Source of the DNA: an uncultured Collinsella sp.
GTDB lineage: Bacteria; Actinomycetota; Coriobacteriia; Coriobacteriales; Coriobacteriaceae
DNA: 64,000 bases
Reading direction: 5' to 3'
Assembly: GCA_902462065.1 (NCBI GenBank)
Contig: CABQAK010000003.1
Coordinates: 19,264-83,263 of the forward strand
The position numbers and the translations under genes are program-made. Each line of letters begins with the position of its first letter. The stretch's first letter is position 1. Positions 34,479 to 43,164 of this stretch are shown piece by piece. The notes below the pieces were generated by a model. The model ran no database searches. It saw nothing but the letters and a program-made list of their open reading frames with translations, and was not told the DNA's origin.

Positions 34479-35060
34479 ATGAGAGTCGTCAACGACTTTG
34501 CATCGAAGACCGATGAGGGAACGCCTCGTCGCGGCTTTATGGCTTCGGGCCTGACTCCCTTTGGTGCCATGCTTCGCATTGATTACATCTGTGCCAACGG
34601 ACTGTTCCGGCGGCATCTGGGCAACATTGCGCAGTTGGAATCGGGGCGCATCTTTTGCCGCCACGGTATTGACCATCTGCTGGATGTCGCGCGCATTATG
34701 TGGATTAAGAATCTTGAGGAGCAGCTCGGATTTGATCGAGAGGTCATCTATGCCACGGCGCTTCTTCACGATATCGGCAAAGATGAACAGTATGAATCGG
34801 GTATATCCCATGATGTTGCAAGCGAACGCGTTGCTGATGCGATCCTCGGCGGCATGTCCGATGATGTGGCGTTTGAGCCGGCCGATGCCGCAGCCATTAA
34901 GACGGCCATTCTGGGCCATCGAAAGCTGCGCGTGAACAGCCAACCGCTTGAGCGTCTGCTCTATGCAGCCGACAAAGCGTCGCGCGCCTGCTTTGCATGC
35001 CCCGCGCGCAATGCTTGCAACTGGAGCGATGATAAAAAGAACCTGTCGATTCGCGTGTAG
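34479..35060 (+). CDS. HD-domain phosphohydrolase in the folate cluster
   Basis: A 193-residue HD-family protein starting two bases after folE. The metal-binding pattern is visible as RHGIDHLLDVARI, then LLHDIGKDEQ, with a later GHRKLR. The C-terminus carries CFACPARNAC, three cysteines spaced like a small metal or cluster site, which is unusual for simple HD proteins. Sandwiched between folE and folB, it could dephosphorylate dihydroneopterin triphosphate, the step that lacks a universal enzyme, but this is only inference from position. A nucleotide phosphohydrolase is the generic alternative. Confidence 0.8.
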   Translation: MRVVNDFASKTDEGTPRRGFMASGLTPFGAMLRIDYICANGLFRRHLGNIAQLESGRIFCRHGIDHLLDVARIMWIKNLEEQLGFDREVIYATALLHDIGKDEQYESGISHDVASERVADAILGGMSDDVAFEPADAAAIKTAILGHRKLRVNSQPLERLLYAADKASRACFACPARNACNWSDDKKNLSIRV

Positions 35061-35102
35061 TTAGTTGCGCGGTCGGGGTTCTAAACGAAGGAGACGATCG
35101 CG

Positions 35103-35588
35103 ATGAGTAACAAGAAACTGCCCGAGAATGCAACCAAGACTGAAGGCGCCGAGCTCGCCCGCCGTGGAAGGGGCGAAATATCCACTGCAACGGCGGTGCC
35201 CCACGTGAGCTATGACGATCTTCGCCATGCCGATCGCATTACTATCGACGGTCTCGAGGTCTTTGCCAACCACGGCGTGTATCCCGAAGAGAACGCGCTG
35301 GGCCAGAAATTCATCGTGTCCTTGGTGCTCTATGCCGACTTGCGTGCAGCGGGAGAGCACGATGACTTGGACGCCTCGATTGACTATGGCTCGGTGTGCC
35401 ACGATGTCGATGGCTATCTGCGCGAGCATACGTTTAAGCTCATCGAGGCTGCAGCCGAGGGCGTGGCCTCGATGCTGCTACGTCGTTACCCCCTGCTGCT
35501 TGGCGTGCGCGTTAAGCTCGATAAGCCTTGGGCGCCCGTCGGTCTTCCCCTGGTAAGCTGCGGTGTCGAGATCGAGCGCGTGCGCTAA
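35103..35588 (+). CDS. folB: Dihydroneopterin aldolase
   Basis: A 161-residue FolB, cleaving dihydroneopterin to the hydroxymethylpterin. The core from about residue 38 has the family start DRITIDGLEVFANHGVYPEE, with the catalytic Lys in VRVKLDKPWAP. The first about 35 residues (Lys/Glu-rich, no homology I recognise) are an extension beyond the usual 120-residue enzyme. The ATG follows GAAGGAG. folP and folK are not downstream; the next gene is convergent six bases away. Confidence 0.9.
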   Translation: MSNKKLPENATKTEGAELARRGRGEISTATAVPHVSYDDLRHADRITIDGLEVFANHGVYPEENALGQKFIVSLVLYADLRAAGEHDDLDASIDYGSVCHDVDGYLREHTFKLIEAAAEGVASMLLRRYPLLLGVRVKLDKPWAPVGLPLVSCGVEIERVR

Positions 35589-35594
35589 CCGGTT

Positions 35595-36371
35595 CTAATA
35601 CATCTCTATGGGTGGCTGCTTGAGCCGCTGTGACAGCGCTCTATTGTTGGGGCAGTACGTGTCGAGCAGGGCGTGAAACCGCTGATTGTGGCTTAGCTCG
35701 AGCAAGTGGACGAGCTCGTGGGCTACAACCATGTCGAGGCATTCGACGGGATAGGCGGCAAGTTCTCGTGCGATGCGAACGGCGCCGGATTTGGGCGTGC
35801 ATGAGCCCCAACGCGTTTTCATGCTGCGTACGGAAACGCGGGAAACGGCGACACCCATTGCGATTTCGTATGCGTGCACCATATCGCGTAGCGCCGATGT
35901 GACTTCGGACGTATAGAGCTGGTCGATGTGGGCTTGGAGCTCATCGGACGTTAGGCCGTCGAGGATTGCGTGCCGCTTTGCCTGTGGGCTTTCGTCCGAT
36001 TCATCGGTACCCATAAAACTTGCGAAGGTGGCCTGTTTGGGTCGCGGTGCGGGTGACGCAAAGTTGTGATCGAGCGCATCCTGTACCGTGACGGGCTTGC
36101 CCCAAAGTGCAATGATGGACGAGGGACTGAGCGGCTCTCGCGCCGTCGCCTGACGTCGCTCACGCTGGGCAAGTCGGTTGACAATCCAGGCACTGTTGCG
36201 CTTTACAAACGCTTCGATGCGCTCGCGGCTGGCGCCGAGCGGTGCACTGGCGTGGACCTCACCACTCGATGTGACGCGTAGGTTGAAGTTCTTGACGCGC
36301 TTTTTGGTAACTACGACGGGGATGGGCGTCCCATCCGGTCGGGATACGGAAATCGTAAACTGCTGCGTCAA
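35595..36371 (-). CDS. YgjP-like (DUF45/M48-type) metallopeptidase
   Basis: A 258-residue protein with the zinc motif HELVH near the C-terminus, followed by a third ligand region (LSHNQRFHALL) and preceded by the family signature SMKTRWGSCTPKSGAVR. Function of YgjP-type proteins is not well known. I chose TTG at 36371, which has GAAGGA six bases upstream; the ATG at 36404 lies inside the stem of the terminator at 36395-36428 and has no ribosome site. Probably soluble; no signal peptide. Confidence 0.85.
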   Translation of the reverse strand: MTQQFTISVSRPDGTPIPVVVTKKRVKNFNLRVTSSGEVHASAPLGASRERIEAFVKRNSAWIVNRLAQRERRQATAREPLSPSSIIALWGKPVTVQDALDHNFASPAPRPKQATFASFMGTDESDESPQAKRHAILDGLTSDELQAHIDQLYTSEVTSALRDMVHAYEIAMGVAVSRVSVRSMKTRWGSCTPKSGAVRIARELAAYPVECLDMVVAHELVHLLELSHNQRFHALLDTYCPNNRALSQRLKQPPIEMY

Positions 36372-36394
36372 AAGCGGTCCTTCAGATTGGGGAC

Positions 36395-36428
36395 GGGCCG
36401 GCATGTCGACCGTTCGGCATGCCGGCCC
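36395..36428 (-). terminator. Hairpin after the M19 dipeptidase
   Basis: GGGCCGGCATG (36395-36405) pairs perfectly with CATGCCGGCCC (36418-36428) around a 12-base loop, between two minus-strand genes. No good T-run. Confidence 0.65.
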
Positions 36429-36445
36429 GCTCAAGGGATGTGAAA

Positions 36446-37459
36446 TTAATAACGCTCGAAGAAGGCAAGCGCGTTGTCGCTGCAGAGCTTTTGCATCACG
36501 GTCTTGCCAAAATGCTTGGAAAGCATGTTCTGGAACTCGGGCATCTTGCTGGCATCGGAGAGGAAAGCGGGCACAGTGGCGCCGTCCCAGTCGCCGCCGA
36601 GCGCGATGACGTCCTCGCCGCCCAGGTCGAGCCAGTGCTCGATATGTGCCGCCAGCTGGTCGAAGGTGACGTCTGCGGCGGTCTTGTCGGTTGCGTCGTT
36701 GGAAAGGAACTCGCTGCAGTAGTTGAGGCCGACGATGCCACCCATGTCGCGAATGGTACGGAACTGGTCGTCGGTAAGGTTGCGTTTGGCGCCGCAAACT
36801 GCACGGGAGTTGGAGTGGCTGGCGACGAAGGGACGCGTGGCGCGGGCGGCGACCTCGTCAAAGCACTCATCGTTGAGGTGGGAGACGTCGAGTACCATGC
36901 CGGCGTGCTCCATCTGCGTAAGTGCCTCGATGCCGGCGGCGGTGAGGCCGGCGTGGGTGTCGTGGCCGCTCGCGAGCGGTCCCTGCGCGTTCCAGCTGAG
37001 TGATGACAGGAGTACGCCCAGGCGCTTGAGCACCTCGATCAGCGCGGGGTCCTCGGCAAAGAACGTCGCGTTTTCGATGGTGTGGATGCAAGCGACCTTG
37101 CCGTCCTTGAGCGCAGGGCGAATGTCTGCCGCGCTGCGTACGTTGACCATGCGGTCGTGGTTGAGCATTGCCTGGCCGCTCATGTGCGCCATGATCTGCG
37201 CCTGGAAGCGCGCGGCGTGGGCGGTGGGAATCTCATCGGGGACAAACGTGGCGAAGCACTGTGCCCACGGCGTGTTGCCGATCTTTGCGAGCGAGATGGC
37301 GCAGGCGTTGCCCTCGATGAGGTCGAAATCTTGCGGATGCGTTTCGTCGCCGGGGAAATAACCGTCGGTGCCGGCGGTAAAGCGCAGGTCGAGATCGAGC
37401 GTGGCCCAGCCGATGCGGTCGGCGGTGTCGCAGTGTAGATCAAATACGGGATATGCCAT
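36446..37459 (-). CDS. Membrane dipeptidase family (peptidase M19)
   Basis: A 337-residue zinc dipeptidase of the renal dipeptidase family. Metal ligands appear as DLHCDT (HxD), the bridging Glu in IHTIENATFF and later histidines in VASHSNSRAV; the substrate Arg region SNSRAVCGAKRNL is present. No signal peptide or anchor, so cytoplasmic here. The ATG at 37459 has GGAGGA upstream. It may finish the breakdown of peptides brought in by importers such as opp, though it is not linked to them. Confidence 0.92.
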   Translation of the reverse strand: MAYPVFDLHCDTADRIGWATLDLDLRFTAGTDGYFPGDETHPQDFDLIEGNACAISLAKIGNTPWAQCFATFVPDEIPTAHAARFQAQIMAHMSGQAMLNHDRMVNVRSAADIRPALKDGKVACIHTIENATFFAEDPALIEVLKRLGVLLSSLSWNAQGPLASGHDTHAGLTAAGIEALTQMEHAGMVLDVSHLNDECFDEVAARATRPFVASHSNSRAVCGAKRNLTDDQFRTIRDMGGIVGLNYCSEFLSNDATDKTAADVTFDQLAAHIEHWLDLGGEDVIALGGDWDGATVPAFLSDASKMPEFQNMLSKHFGKTVMQKLCSDNALAFFERY

Positions 37460-37579
37460 GGTTCCTCCGGTTGCAGCGTTTCTTTGCAAACTGTCATTGA
37501 ATTGTATGACTAGGGTATAGTTAGCGCCATATGTTCATGGCGGCCCGCGTTGTGCGCCGCCCTTATTACGGAGGTTACC

Positions 37580-38008
37580 ATGTCCAACCAGGGCAAGAAG
37601 GTCAAGACCCATTATCGCGGCACGCTCGACGACGGCACGCAGTTCGATAGCTCCTACGATCGCGGCGAGCCGCTGGAGTTCACCTGCGGTGCCGGTCAGA
37701 TGATCAAGGGCTTCGACGCCGCTGTCGTCGACATGCAGGTGGGCGAGAAGAAGACCGTGCACATTCCTGCTGCCGATGCCTACGGCGAGCACAATCCCGA
37801 GATGGTTCTGACCTTCCCGGCCGAGCAGGTTCCCAACATCGAGCAGATCGAGAAGGGCATGAAGCTCTTCCTGTCCACGCCGAGTGGCATGCCCGTCCCT
37901 GCCGTTGTCATCGATGTGACGCCCGAGGCCGTGACGCTCGACGCCAACCACGAGCTCGCCGGCAAGGATCTCAACTTTGACATCGATCTCGTCGAGGTCG
38001 AGGACTAG
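37580..38008 (+). CDS. slyD: FKBP-type peptidyl-prolyl isomerase, SlyD type
   Basis: A 142-residue SlyD-like isomerase. The FKBP half (KTHYRGTLDDGTQFDSSYDRGEP) is interrupted by the insert-in-flap chaperone domain (about residues 70-120) and resumes at ELAGKDLNFDIDLVEVED. E. coli SlyD carries a His/Cys-rich nickel-binding tail; here the protein ends before it. GGAGG precedes the ATG. The next gene, three bases on, resembles the nickel chaperone UreE. Confidence 0.92.
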   Translation: MSNQGKKVKTHYRGTLDDGTQFDSSYDRGEPLEFTCGAGQMIKGFDAAVVDMQVGEKKTVHIPAADAYGEHNPEMVLTFPAEQVPNIEQIEKGMKLFLSTPSGMPVPAVVIDVTPEAVTLDANHELAGKDLNFDIDLVEVED

Positions 38009-38011
38009 GCT

Positions 38012-38590
38012 ATGCCTGCAAATCTGGTTTCGACAGCGTGCCTCGGAAATCTCAACGATCCGTCCTATGAGCTTTTGCTTCGCCGGGAGCTGGGCGGTGT
38101 CTTTGAGGTCGATGAGCTACTGCTCGATTGGGACCAGGCCGATGCCCGCACATTCGTGGGCGTGACGGAGCTGGGGCGTACGGTCGATATTCGGCTGGGC
38201 GCTGCCGATGGCGTTCGCCTTGTCGATGGCGATGTGATTGCCATCGACTGTACGGGCATGGTACCTGTGACGGTTGTCGTGCGCCTACGCAGCGCCGAAG
38301 TCTATCTGGTCGAAGTCGACCGCATGGACCCGATTGCGCTTGCGCATGTATGCTGGGAGATCGGCAATATGCATGCGCCGCTTTTCCGAGGCGATTCGGA
38401 CGAGCATACCGTGCGCATGTATACGCCGGTGCAACCGGTTTTGGGTCGCATGCTCCGGGGCGTCGAGGGTGTTCGGCTCTCGGTGGTTACCCGTGAACTC
38501 GATGCGGGCCGGCGCTTTGCGTCGAGTGCGGCGGATGTCGTTGTGAGTATGGCTCCCGACTTTACGATCGTAAAGAAGGCGCGCGGTTAG
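38012..38590 (+). CDS. UreE-like protein without adjacent urease genes
   Basis: A 192-residue protein. The second half resembles the UreE nickel-binding domain: LAHVCWEIGNMHAPLF matches the conserved GNxH segment whose His binds nickel in UreE, followed by VQPVLGRMLRGVEGV, typical of the dimer helix. The N-terminal half is consistent with the UreE peptide-binding domain but diverged. No C-terminal His tail. It is probably co-transcribed with the SlyD-like gene, suggesting metal delivery, perhaps to a hydrogenase or another nickel enzyme. Urease genes are not in this window. The UreE relation is recognised by motif only. Confidence 0.65.
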   Translation: MPANLVSTACLGNLNDPSYELLLRRELGGVFEVDELLLDWDQADARTFVGVTELGRTVDIRLGAADGVRLVDGDVIAIDCTGMVPVTVVVRLRSAEVYLVEVDRMDPIALAHVCWEIGNMHAPLFRGDSDEHTVRMYTPVQPVLGRMLRGVEGVRLSVVTRELDAGRRFASSAADVVVSMAPDFTIVKKARG

Positions 38591-38601
38591 CGTGCGTATG
38601 C

Positions 38602-38644
38602 GTAAGACGGACTTTGAGAGGTAACTATTCAAAGTCCGTCTTAC
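38602..38644. repeat. Perfect 16-bp inverted repeat
   Basis: GTAAGACGGACTTTGA (38602-38617) and its exact complement (38629-38644) around an 11-base loop, between the UreE-like and HAD genes. Followed by TTCTG, so poor as a terminator although it may act as one. Confidence 0.8.
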
Positions 38645-38671
38645 TTCTGATGAGATGCTTTGGGGGAATAT

Positions 38672-39469
38672 ATGGGTCTCGAGGGAATCAGGCTGATCGC
38701 CTGCGATTTGGATGGTACGTTGCTGCATCCGGGGGAGCGCGAGCCACGCCCCGAGGCATTTGAGCTCATCGACGAGCTGCATCGTCGCGGCATTGTGTTT
38801 ATGCCGGCGAGTGGCCGTCAATATGCGAGCTTGCGTTACCTGTTTGCCCCGGTGGCGGACGAGCTTGCCTATGTGTGCGAAAACGGCGCCCTGGTCATGA
38901 GCGAGGGGCGTGCCGTCGTCAAGCGCTCTATGGAGCGTGATCTGGCGATGGATATCGCGAATGCCGTGGTCGCCTACCCCCATGCCGACGTAACCCTTTC
39001 CTGCGAGGGGCACCTCTACACCATAAGCGGCAACGATGCGTTCATCGACCATTTGCGTTACGAGGTCCATTGCGATGTGGCGGTGGTCGACCGTCCCGAG
39101 GACATTGACGAGGATGTCATTAAGATTGCGTTTCAAACGCCCGAGACAGAGCAGCCGGCGGCGTTGGAGTATTTTATGCGTCGCTTTAGCGACCGGGTCG
39201 ATGTGATGACGTCGGGAACCGAATGGACCGACTTTATCGGCTTTGATTCGGGCAAGGGGTCCGCACTTGCCGATTATGGTTGCGCGCTGGGGATCTCACC
39301 TAACGAGATGATGGCGTTTGGCGATAACGAAAACGATCGCGACATGCTCAACGTGGTGGGCCATCCCTATCTGATGGAAAGCTGCAATCCCAGCATGCGC
39401 GACATCAACGACCGTGTCCGTTACGTGCGCACGGTCGAAGAAGAGCTGCGTCGCCTGCTCGCCGAGTAG
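38672..39469 (+). CDS. Cof-type HAD-superfamily phosphatase
   Basis: A 265-residue HAD hydrolase with type IIB cap. Motif I ACDLDGTLL carries the nucleophile Asp, motif II is near MPASGRQY, and motif IV is GDNENDRDML. Substrates of such enzymes are sugar phosphates or flavin nucleotides; none can be specified. The ATG at 38672 follows GGGGGAA; a GTG/ATG slightly upstream is possible. Convergent with the Fur-family gene. Confidence 0.92.
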   Translation: MGLEGIRLIACDLDGTLLHPGEREPRPEAFELIDELHRRGIVFMPASGRQYASLRYLFAPVADELAYVCENGALVMSEGRAVVKRSMERDLAMDIANAVVAYPHADVTLSCEGHLYTISGNDAFIDHLRYEVHCDVAVVDRPEDIDEDVIKIAFQTPETEQPAALEYFMRRFSDRVDVMTSGTEWTDFIGFDSGKGSALADYGCALGISPNEMMAFGDNENDRDMLNVVGHPYLMESCNPSMRDINDRVRYVRTVEEELRRLLAE

Positions 39470-39484
39470 GCATGTCCCAAACAT

Positions 39485-39865
39485 CTACCGGCAGTCGGGG
39501 CAGAGACCCTCGAAGATGGTGCAGTGCGACGTGACGTGCCAGCCGATTTGCTCGGACGCTTTGGCGTCGAGCTGGGCATCGAAGGGGAGCGGTACGTCGA
39601 TGACGCGGCTGCATGAGGTGCAGATGATATGCGCATGCGGCTCGATCGTGCGATCAAAGCGGCTGCCGCCCGGCGTCTTGATGGAGAGAATCTCGCCGGC
39701 GTCGGCCAAGAGATTGAGGTTGCGGTAGACCGTGCCGCGGCTGATCTTGTCATCCTGTTCGCGCACGGCGTTGTAGATTTCGTCGGCGGTGGGATGGTTA
39801 TAGCTTTGGCGCACGGCGTCAAGAACCAGCTTTCGCTGCTTGGTATTCCTTCTTTGCACCGCCAT
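39485..39865 (-). CDS. Fur-family transcriptional regulator
   Basis: A 126-residue metal-responsive repressor: winged helix (residues about 1-80, with HPTADEIYNAVR and ISRGTVYRNLNLL) and a metal-binding C-terminal domain with HAHIICTSC and CPDC, the structural zinc pair. Length and sequence suit PerR- or Fur-like proteins; which metal or peroxide it senses cannot be told. End of a minus-strand run with acylphosphatase, oxidoreductase and RNase HI. Confidence 0.92.
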   Translation of the reverse strand: MAVQRRNTKQRKLVLDAVRQSYNHPTADEIYNAVREQDDKISRGTVYRNLNLLADAGEILSIKTPGGSRFDRTIEPHAHIICTSCSRVIDVPLPFDAQLDAKASEQIGWHVTSHCTIFEGLCPDCR

Positions 39866-39909
39866 GCGCCTCGCCTCTTTTCTATCAACGGTCGTAGGTA
39901 AATGATACC

Positions 39910-39927
39910 GTATTTAGCACACAATAC
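39910..39927. promoter_or_regulatory. Candidate operator upstream of the Fur-family gene
   Basis: GTATT and AATAC separated by eight bases form an AT-rich dyad 45 bases before the regulator's start. Fur-family genes are often autoregulated, which is the only other support. Confidence 0.3.
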
Positions 39928-40337
39928 TAATAACGAGGCGTGAAACCGTCTTCATTGGTAAGTGGGGCTCGGGCCTGGGCGTCTACGAGGCGAAAACGCG
40001 TTCCCATGCGCTCGTAGGAGGCATGAAGCGCCTCGAGATGAGATAGGATATTTGCCGGAGCTCCCTGTATCTCCATCTCGACTGAGCCGTCTTCCATGTT
40101 ACGCACCCAGCCGGTGAGCGCGCGTGCCTGCGCGAGGTTGGTGTTGGTAAAGCGAAAGCCAACGCCCTGGACTTGCCCCGCCCAGCGCAGGAAATAGCGC
40201 AGGGGAGTGTCTTGAGTGACCCCGTCGCTTGCGAGCACAGTAAGCCTGCGGCGCAGCTCGAGCTCGACGTTTGATGGTTTTTGAGGCTCTCGACTGCCGC
40301 CGGTGACACTGGAGAAGAACGTATCGAAGAGGCCCAT
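39927..40337 (-). CDS. Acylphosphatase
   Basis: A 136-residue protein whose C-terminal 90 residues are an acylphosphatase: GQVQGVGFR carries the catalytic Arg and GWVRNMEDGSVE the Asn. The first about 45 residues (MGLFDTFFSSVTGGS and following) are an extra segment. Cleaves acyl phosphates such as 1,3-bisphosphoglycerate or carbamoyl phosphate. Starts two bases after the oxidoreductase stop. Confidence 0.9.
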   Translation of the reverse strand: MGLFDTFFSSVTGGSREPQKPSNVELELRRRLTVLASDGVTQDTPLRYFLRWAGQVQGVGFRFTNTNLAQARALTGWVRNMEDGSVEMEIQGAPANILSHLEALHASYERMGTRFRLVDAQARAPLTNEDGFTPRY

Positions 40338-40339
40338 CG

Positions 40340-41446
40340 CTATGCCTGCTTGCCTGCGTCGGCCGGGAAGGTTATGCCGGCCTGCTGGCGCACGGCATCC
40401 ATGATGCGCAGTGAGACGAGTGTGACATCGCGGTAGTGGCCAAGCTCGTGGCGTCCCGCCGGGGTCTCCCAAATCTCTTCCTTAACGTTATCGATGCCGC
40501 CGATGGCGGTGATAAAGTCTGTGAGTTCGTATTCCATAGTGTTGCTCGATTTGGGCAGGTCGAGCACGCGGCCGTTGTCGCCCTGTTCGCGCGGTGCCTC
40601 GGTCGCCGAGCCGCGTACGACGTCGCCGCGATAGTCGATGCGGACGTTGCGGGGCGTGGACAGATGGTCGATCTGGATAGTGCCACGCTCGCCTTCGATC
40701 TGCGAGGGCAGCAGGTCATTCGTAATTTTGGAGTGCGCGAGCTCGACGGAGATCCGGCCACCGCCGTAGCTGGCGAGGATGGAACCGCAGCCGTCGATGG
40801 GGCCGTGCGTGAGCTGTCGCGTGGTGGGGTCGAGTAGCGTGGTCATGCTGGTGAGACCGGAGGGCATGCCGAAAATCTCGACCATGGGCTCGACGGCGTA
40901 GACGCCAATGTCCATGAGGGAACCCGATGCCATATTGCAGTCGAAGATATTGGTGGCGCGTCCCGCGAGAATCTCGTTGTAGCGCGAGGAATATTTGCCA
41001 AAGCGCAATGAGGCGCGGCGGATGGGGACGATCTCGCCCAGGGCGTCCTCGATGGCGTGGAAGGCGGGATCGTGGAGGGGGCGCATGGCCTCGAGGGCTA
41101 CGACACCTGCTGCCTCGGCAGCGCGGAAGACTTCCAGCGCCTGCGCTTCGGTGGCGCAGAAGGGCTTCTCGACGATGACGTGCTTGCCGCCGGCGATACA
41201 GGCGAGCGCCTGCTCGTAGTGGAGCGCATTGGGGCTGCCGATGTAGACGGCGTCGACGTCGTCGGCGGACGCAAGCTCGTCAAGTGCGGTGAAGTTACGC
41301 TCGCCGCCGTGTTCGGCGGTAAAGGCGGCGCCGCGATCTGCATTGCGCGAGAGCGTGCCCACAAACGCGGCTTGGTCGTTGGCGTTGACGACCTGGATAA
41401 AGTCGTCGGTAATCATGGATGTGCCGATGGTCGCGATGCGCAGCAT
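40340..41446 (-). CDS. Gfo/Idh/MocA-family oxidoreductase
   Basis: A 368-residue NAD(P)-dependent oxidoreductase. The Rossmann start MLRIATIGTSMITDDF, the nucleotide loop VYIGSPNALHYEQAL and the catalytic motif VEKPFC are typical. Substrate unknown. The ATG at 41446 has AAGGGGGA upstream. A second, divergent member is at 48853. Confidence 0.9.
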   Translation of the reverse strand: MLRIATIGTSMITDDFIQVVNANDQAAFVGTLSRNADRGAAFTAEHGGERNFTALDELASADDVDAVYIGSPNALHYEQALACIAGGKHVIVEKPFCATEAQALEVFRAAEAAGVVALEAMRPLHDPAFHAIEDALGEIVPIRRASLRFGKYSSRYNEILAGRATNIFDCNMASGSLMDIGVYAVEPMVEIFGMPSGLTSMTTLLDPTTRQLTHGPIDGCGSILASYGGGRISVELAHSKITNDLLPSQIEGERGTIQIDHLSTPRNVRIDYRGDVVRGSATEAPREQGDNGRVLDLPKSSNTMEYELTDFITAIGGIDNVKEEIWETPAGRHELGHYRDVTLVSLRIMDAVRQQAGITFPADAGKQA

Positions 41447-41519
41447 ACGTCCCCCTTGCGTTGTTTGGTCTACAGGATGAGTGTAGCGCGTGGGGATATA
41501 AAGCTGCGCGAAAACGCCG

Positions 41520-42005
41520 TTACAGGTCGCTCTCGTTAAAGCCGGTGTCGATATCGAGGTTGCTGCCGTCGGCCGCCGTGGTGGCGAGCTCATCGCAGCG
41601 CTCGTTGAGCTCGTGTCCGGCGTGACCCTTAACCCAGATGAACTCCACCTTATGCTTGCTCTTTGCGGCAAGCAGGCGCTCCCACAGGTCACGGTTCTTA
41701 ACGGGCTGCTTGTTGGCGGTTTTCCATCCGCGCTTTTTCCAGCCGTCGATCCAGTGCTTGTTAAAGGCGTTGACGACGTACTGCGAATCGGAATGGACCT
41801 CGACCTCGCAGGGGCGGTTAAGTGCCTCGAGCGCCACGATGACCGCCATGAGCTCCATGCGGTTGTTGGTGGTCTTGGCGTAGCCGCGTGAAAGCTCGGA
41901 GGTGAAGGTCTTGCCGGCGGGGTTGGTGTATTTGAGCACGGCGCCGTAGCCGCCGCGTCCCGGATTTGATCGGGCCGAGCCGTCGGTATAGATGATGACC
42001 TTCAC
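41520..42005 (-). CDS. rnhA: Ribonuclease HI
   Basis: A 161-residue RNase HI. Catalytic acids lie in [26 protein letters not shown] and, near the C-terminus, NERCDELA; the basic handle [17 protein letters not shown] is present. Degrades RNA in RNA-DNA hybrids. The GTG at 42005 follows GAAAGGA; longer starts lack a site. Confidence 0.95.
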   Translation of the reverse strand: MKVIIYTDGSARSNPGRGGYGAVLKYTNPAGKTFTSELSRGYAKTTNNRMELMAVIVALEALNRPCEVEVHSDSQYVVNAFNKHWIDGWKKRGWKTANKQPVKNRDLWERLLAAKSKHKVEFIWVKGHAGHELNERCDELATTAADGSNLDIDTGFNESDL

Positions 42006-42104
42006 GGGCTTCCTTTCGTTGGGTACGTTTCGTGTGAGTGACCATTGTAGCGCCATGCCCGCCGGGGGCTAGCAATCTACGATTTCTACCCCGTCTTCCG
42101 ACAG

Positions 42105-43007
42105 TTAGTTGGCATGGATGATGCGGTTGAGCTCGTCGAGGTATTGCTGCAAGAGGGGAGAGGGCTTGCGCTCGTCGTGCATGATATAGCCTACGTGCAT
42201 CGTTGGGGCGTCTGCTAACGGGATCGATGCCATACCCCATTGCATTTCATTGGAGAGGACACCGGTCGACAGGGTGTAGCCGTTCGACGTGATAAGTAAG
42301 TTAGTAAGTGTTCCGCGGTCCGAGATTCGTATGTTGCGGTCGCAAGGGATATAGCTAAAAGGTTCCTCGGCGTAATAGAAGGAGTTTGAGGTTCCCTGCT
42401 CAAAGCTGTAGCGCGTATATGGTGTGAGGTCGGCAAGGGACAGCTGCGGGCGGCGGGCAAGCGGGTGGCGCTCGCTAACGAAGACGTGGACCGTCGCGTC
42501 GAATAGGGGATGGAAGCTTGCGCGGGCATCGGCGAAGGCCTTCTGCAGAACGCGGGCGTTAAAGTCATCCAGATACAGAATGCCGATATCGCTGCGGAAT
42601 GCGCGGACGTCATCGATGATCTGCGATGTGGTGGTCTCGCGCATGATGAACTCGAACTTGCTGTCGCGGCAGCGCTCGACCACGTTGACAAAGGCCTCGA
42701 CCGAAAAGGCGTAGTGCTGGGCAGAAATGGCGAGGCGGGCTTGCGGGGTGCCGCCGTCCTCGTAGCGCGCCTCGAGCATGTCGGCCTGCTCTACGACCTG
42801 GTGCGCATAGCCCAAAAGCTCGGTGCCGTCGTTGGTGAGCGTGACGCCGCGGCTGGAGCGCGTAAAGATCTCCAGGTGGAGCTCCTGTTCCAGGCTTTTG
42901 ACGGCGTTTGAGATGTTGGACTGAGCGGTATAGAGGCGCTGAGCTGCGGCGTTAATTGAGCCGGACTCTGCCACGGCAATCAGAAAACGAAGCTGCTGAA
43001 GGGTCAT
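42105..43007 (-). CDS. LysR-family transcriptional regulator
   Basis: A 300-residue LysR regulator: N-terminal winged helix (LQQLRFLIAVAESGSINAAAQRLYTAQSNIS) and an effector domain. Transcribed divergently from metY, so probably its regulator, in the manner of CysB/MetR/CmbR proteins, sensing a sulfur metabolite such as O-acetylserine or homocysteine; the effector is inference. ATG 43007 has AAAGGA eight bases upstream, ATG 43016 overlaps that site. Confidence 0.9.
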   Translation of the reverse strand: MTLQQLRFLIAVAESGSINAAAQRLYTAQSNISNAVKSLEQELHLEIFTRSSRGVTLTNDGTELLGYAHQVVEQADMLEARYEDGGTPQARLAISAQHYAFSVEAFVNVVERCRDSKFEFIMRETTTSQIIDDVRAFRSDIGILYLDDFNARVLQKAFADARASFHPLFDATVHVFVSERHPLARRPQLSLADLTPYTRYSFEQGTSNSFYYAEEPFSYIPCDRNIRISDRGTLTNLLITSNGYTLSTGVLSNEMQWGMASIPLADAPTMHVGYIMHDERKPSPLLQQYLDELNRIIHAN

Positions 43008-43067
43008 CGACGTCATCCTTTCGATTGCTATCTATAAAACCGATAACAGGTTAGCGCTTTTAAGTGA

Positions 43068-43096
43068 TTGACCGAGCGAAACAATGCTCGTACTAT
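43068..43096 (+). promoter_or_regulatory. metY promoter
   Basis: TTGACC (43068-43073) and TACTAT (43091-43096) with a 17-base spacer. Transcription should start near 43103, giving a leader of about 178 bases that contains the short open reading frame at 43165. Confidence 0.75.
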
Positions 43097-43164
43097 TCAA
43101 AACACACAAAGGCGGTAGGTAATTAAACCGACCACGGAACCGGGATGCGAAAGGAGGCCCGCAT

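Noticed and set aside
35061..36797. 400-residue version of the YgjP-like peptidase
   Set aside because: The added N-terminal part is Arg-rich shadow sequence antisense-like over the dipeptidase gene and crosses its terminator.
37497..37521. Promoter TTGAAT/TATAGT ahead of slyD
   Set aside because: The spacer is 13 bases, too short, and no alternative -35 fits.
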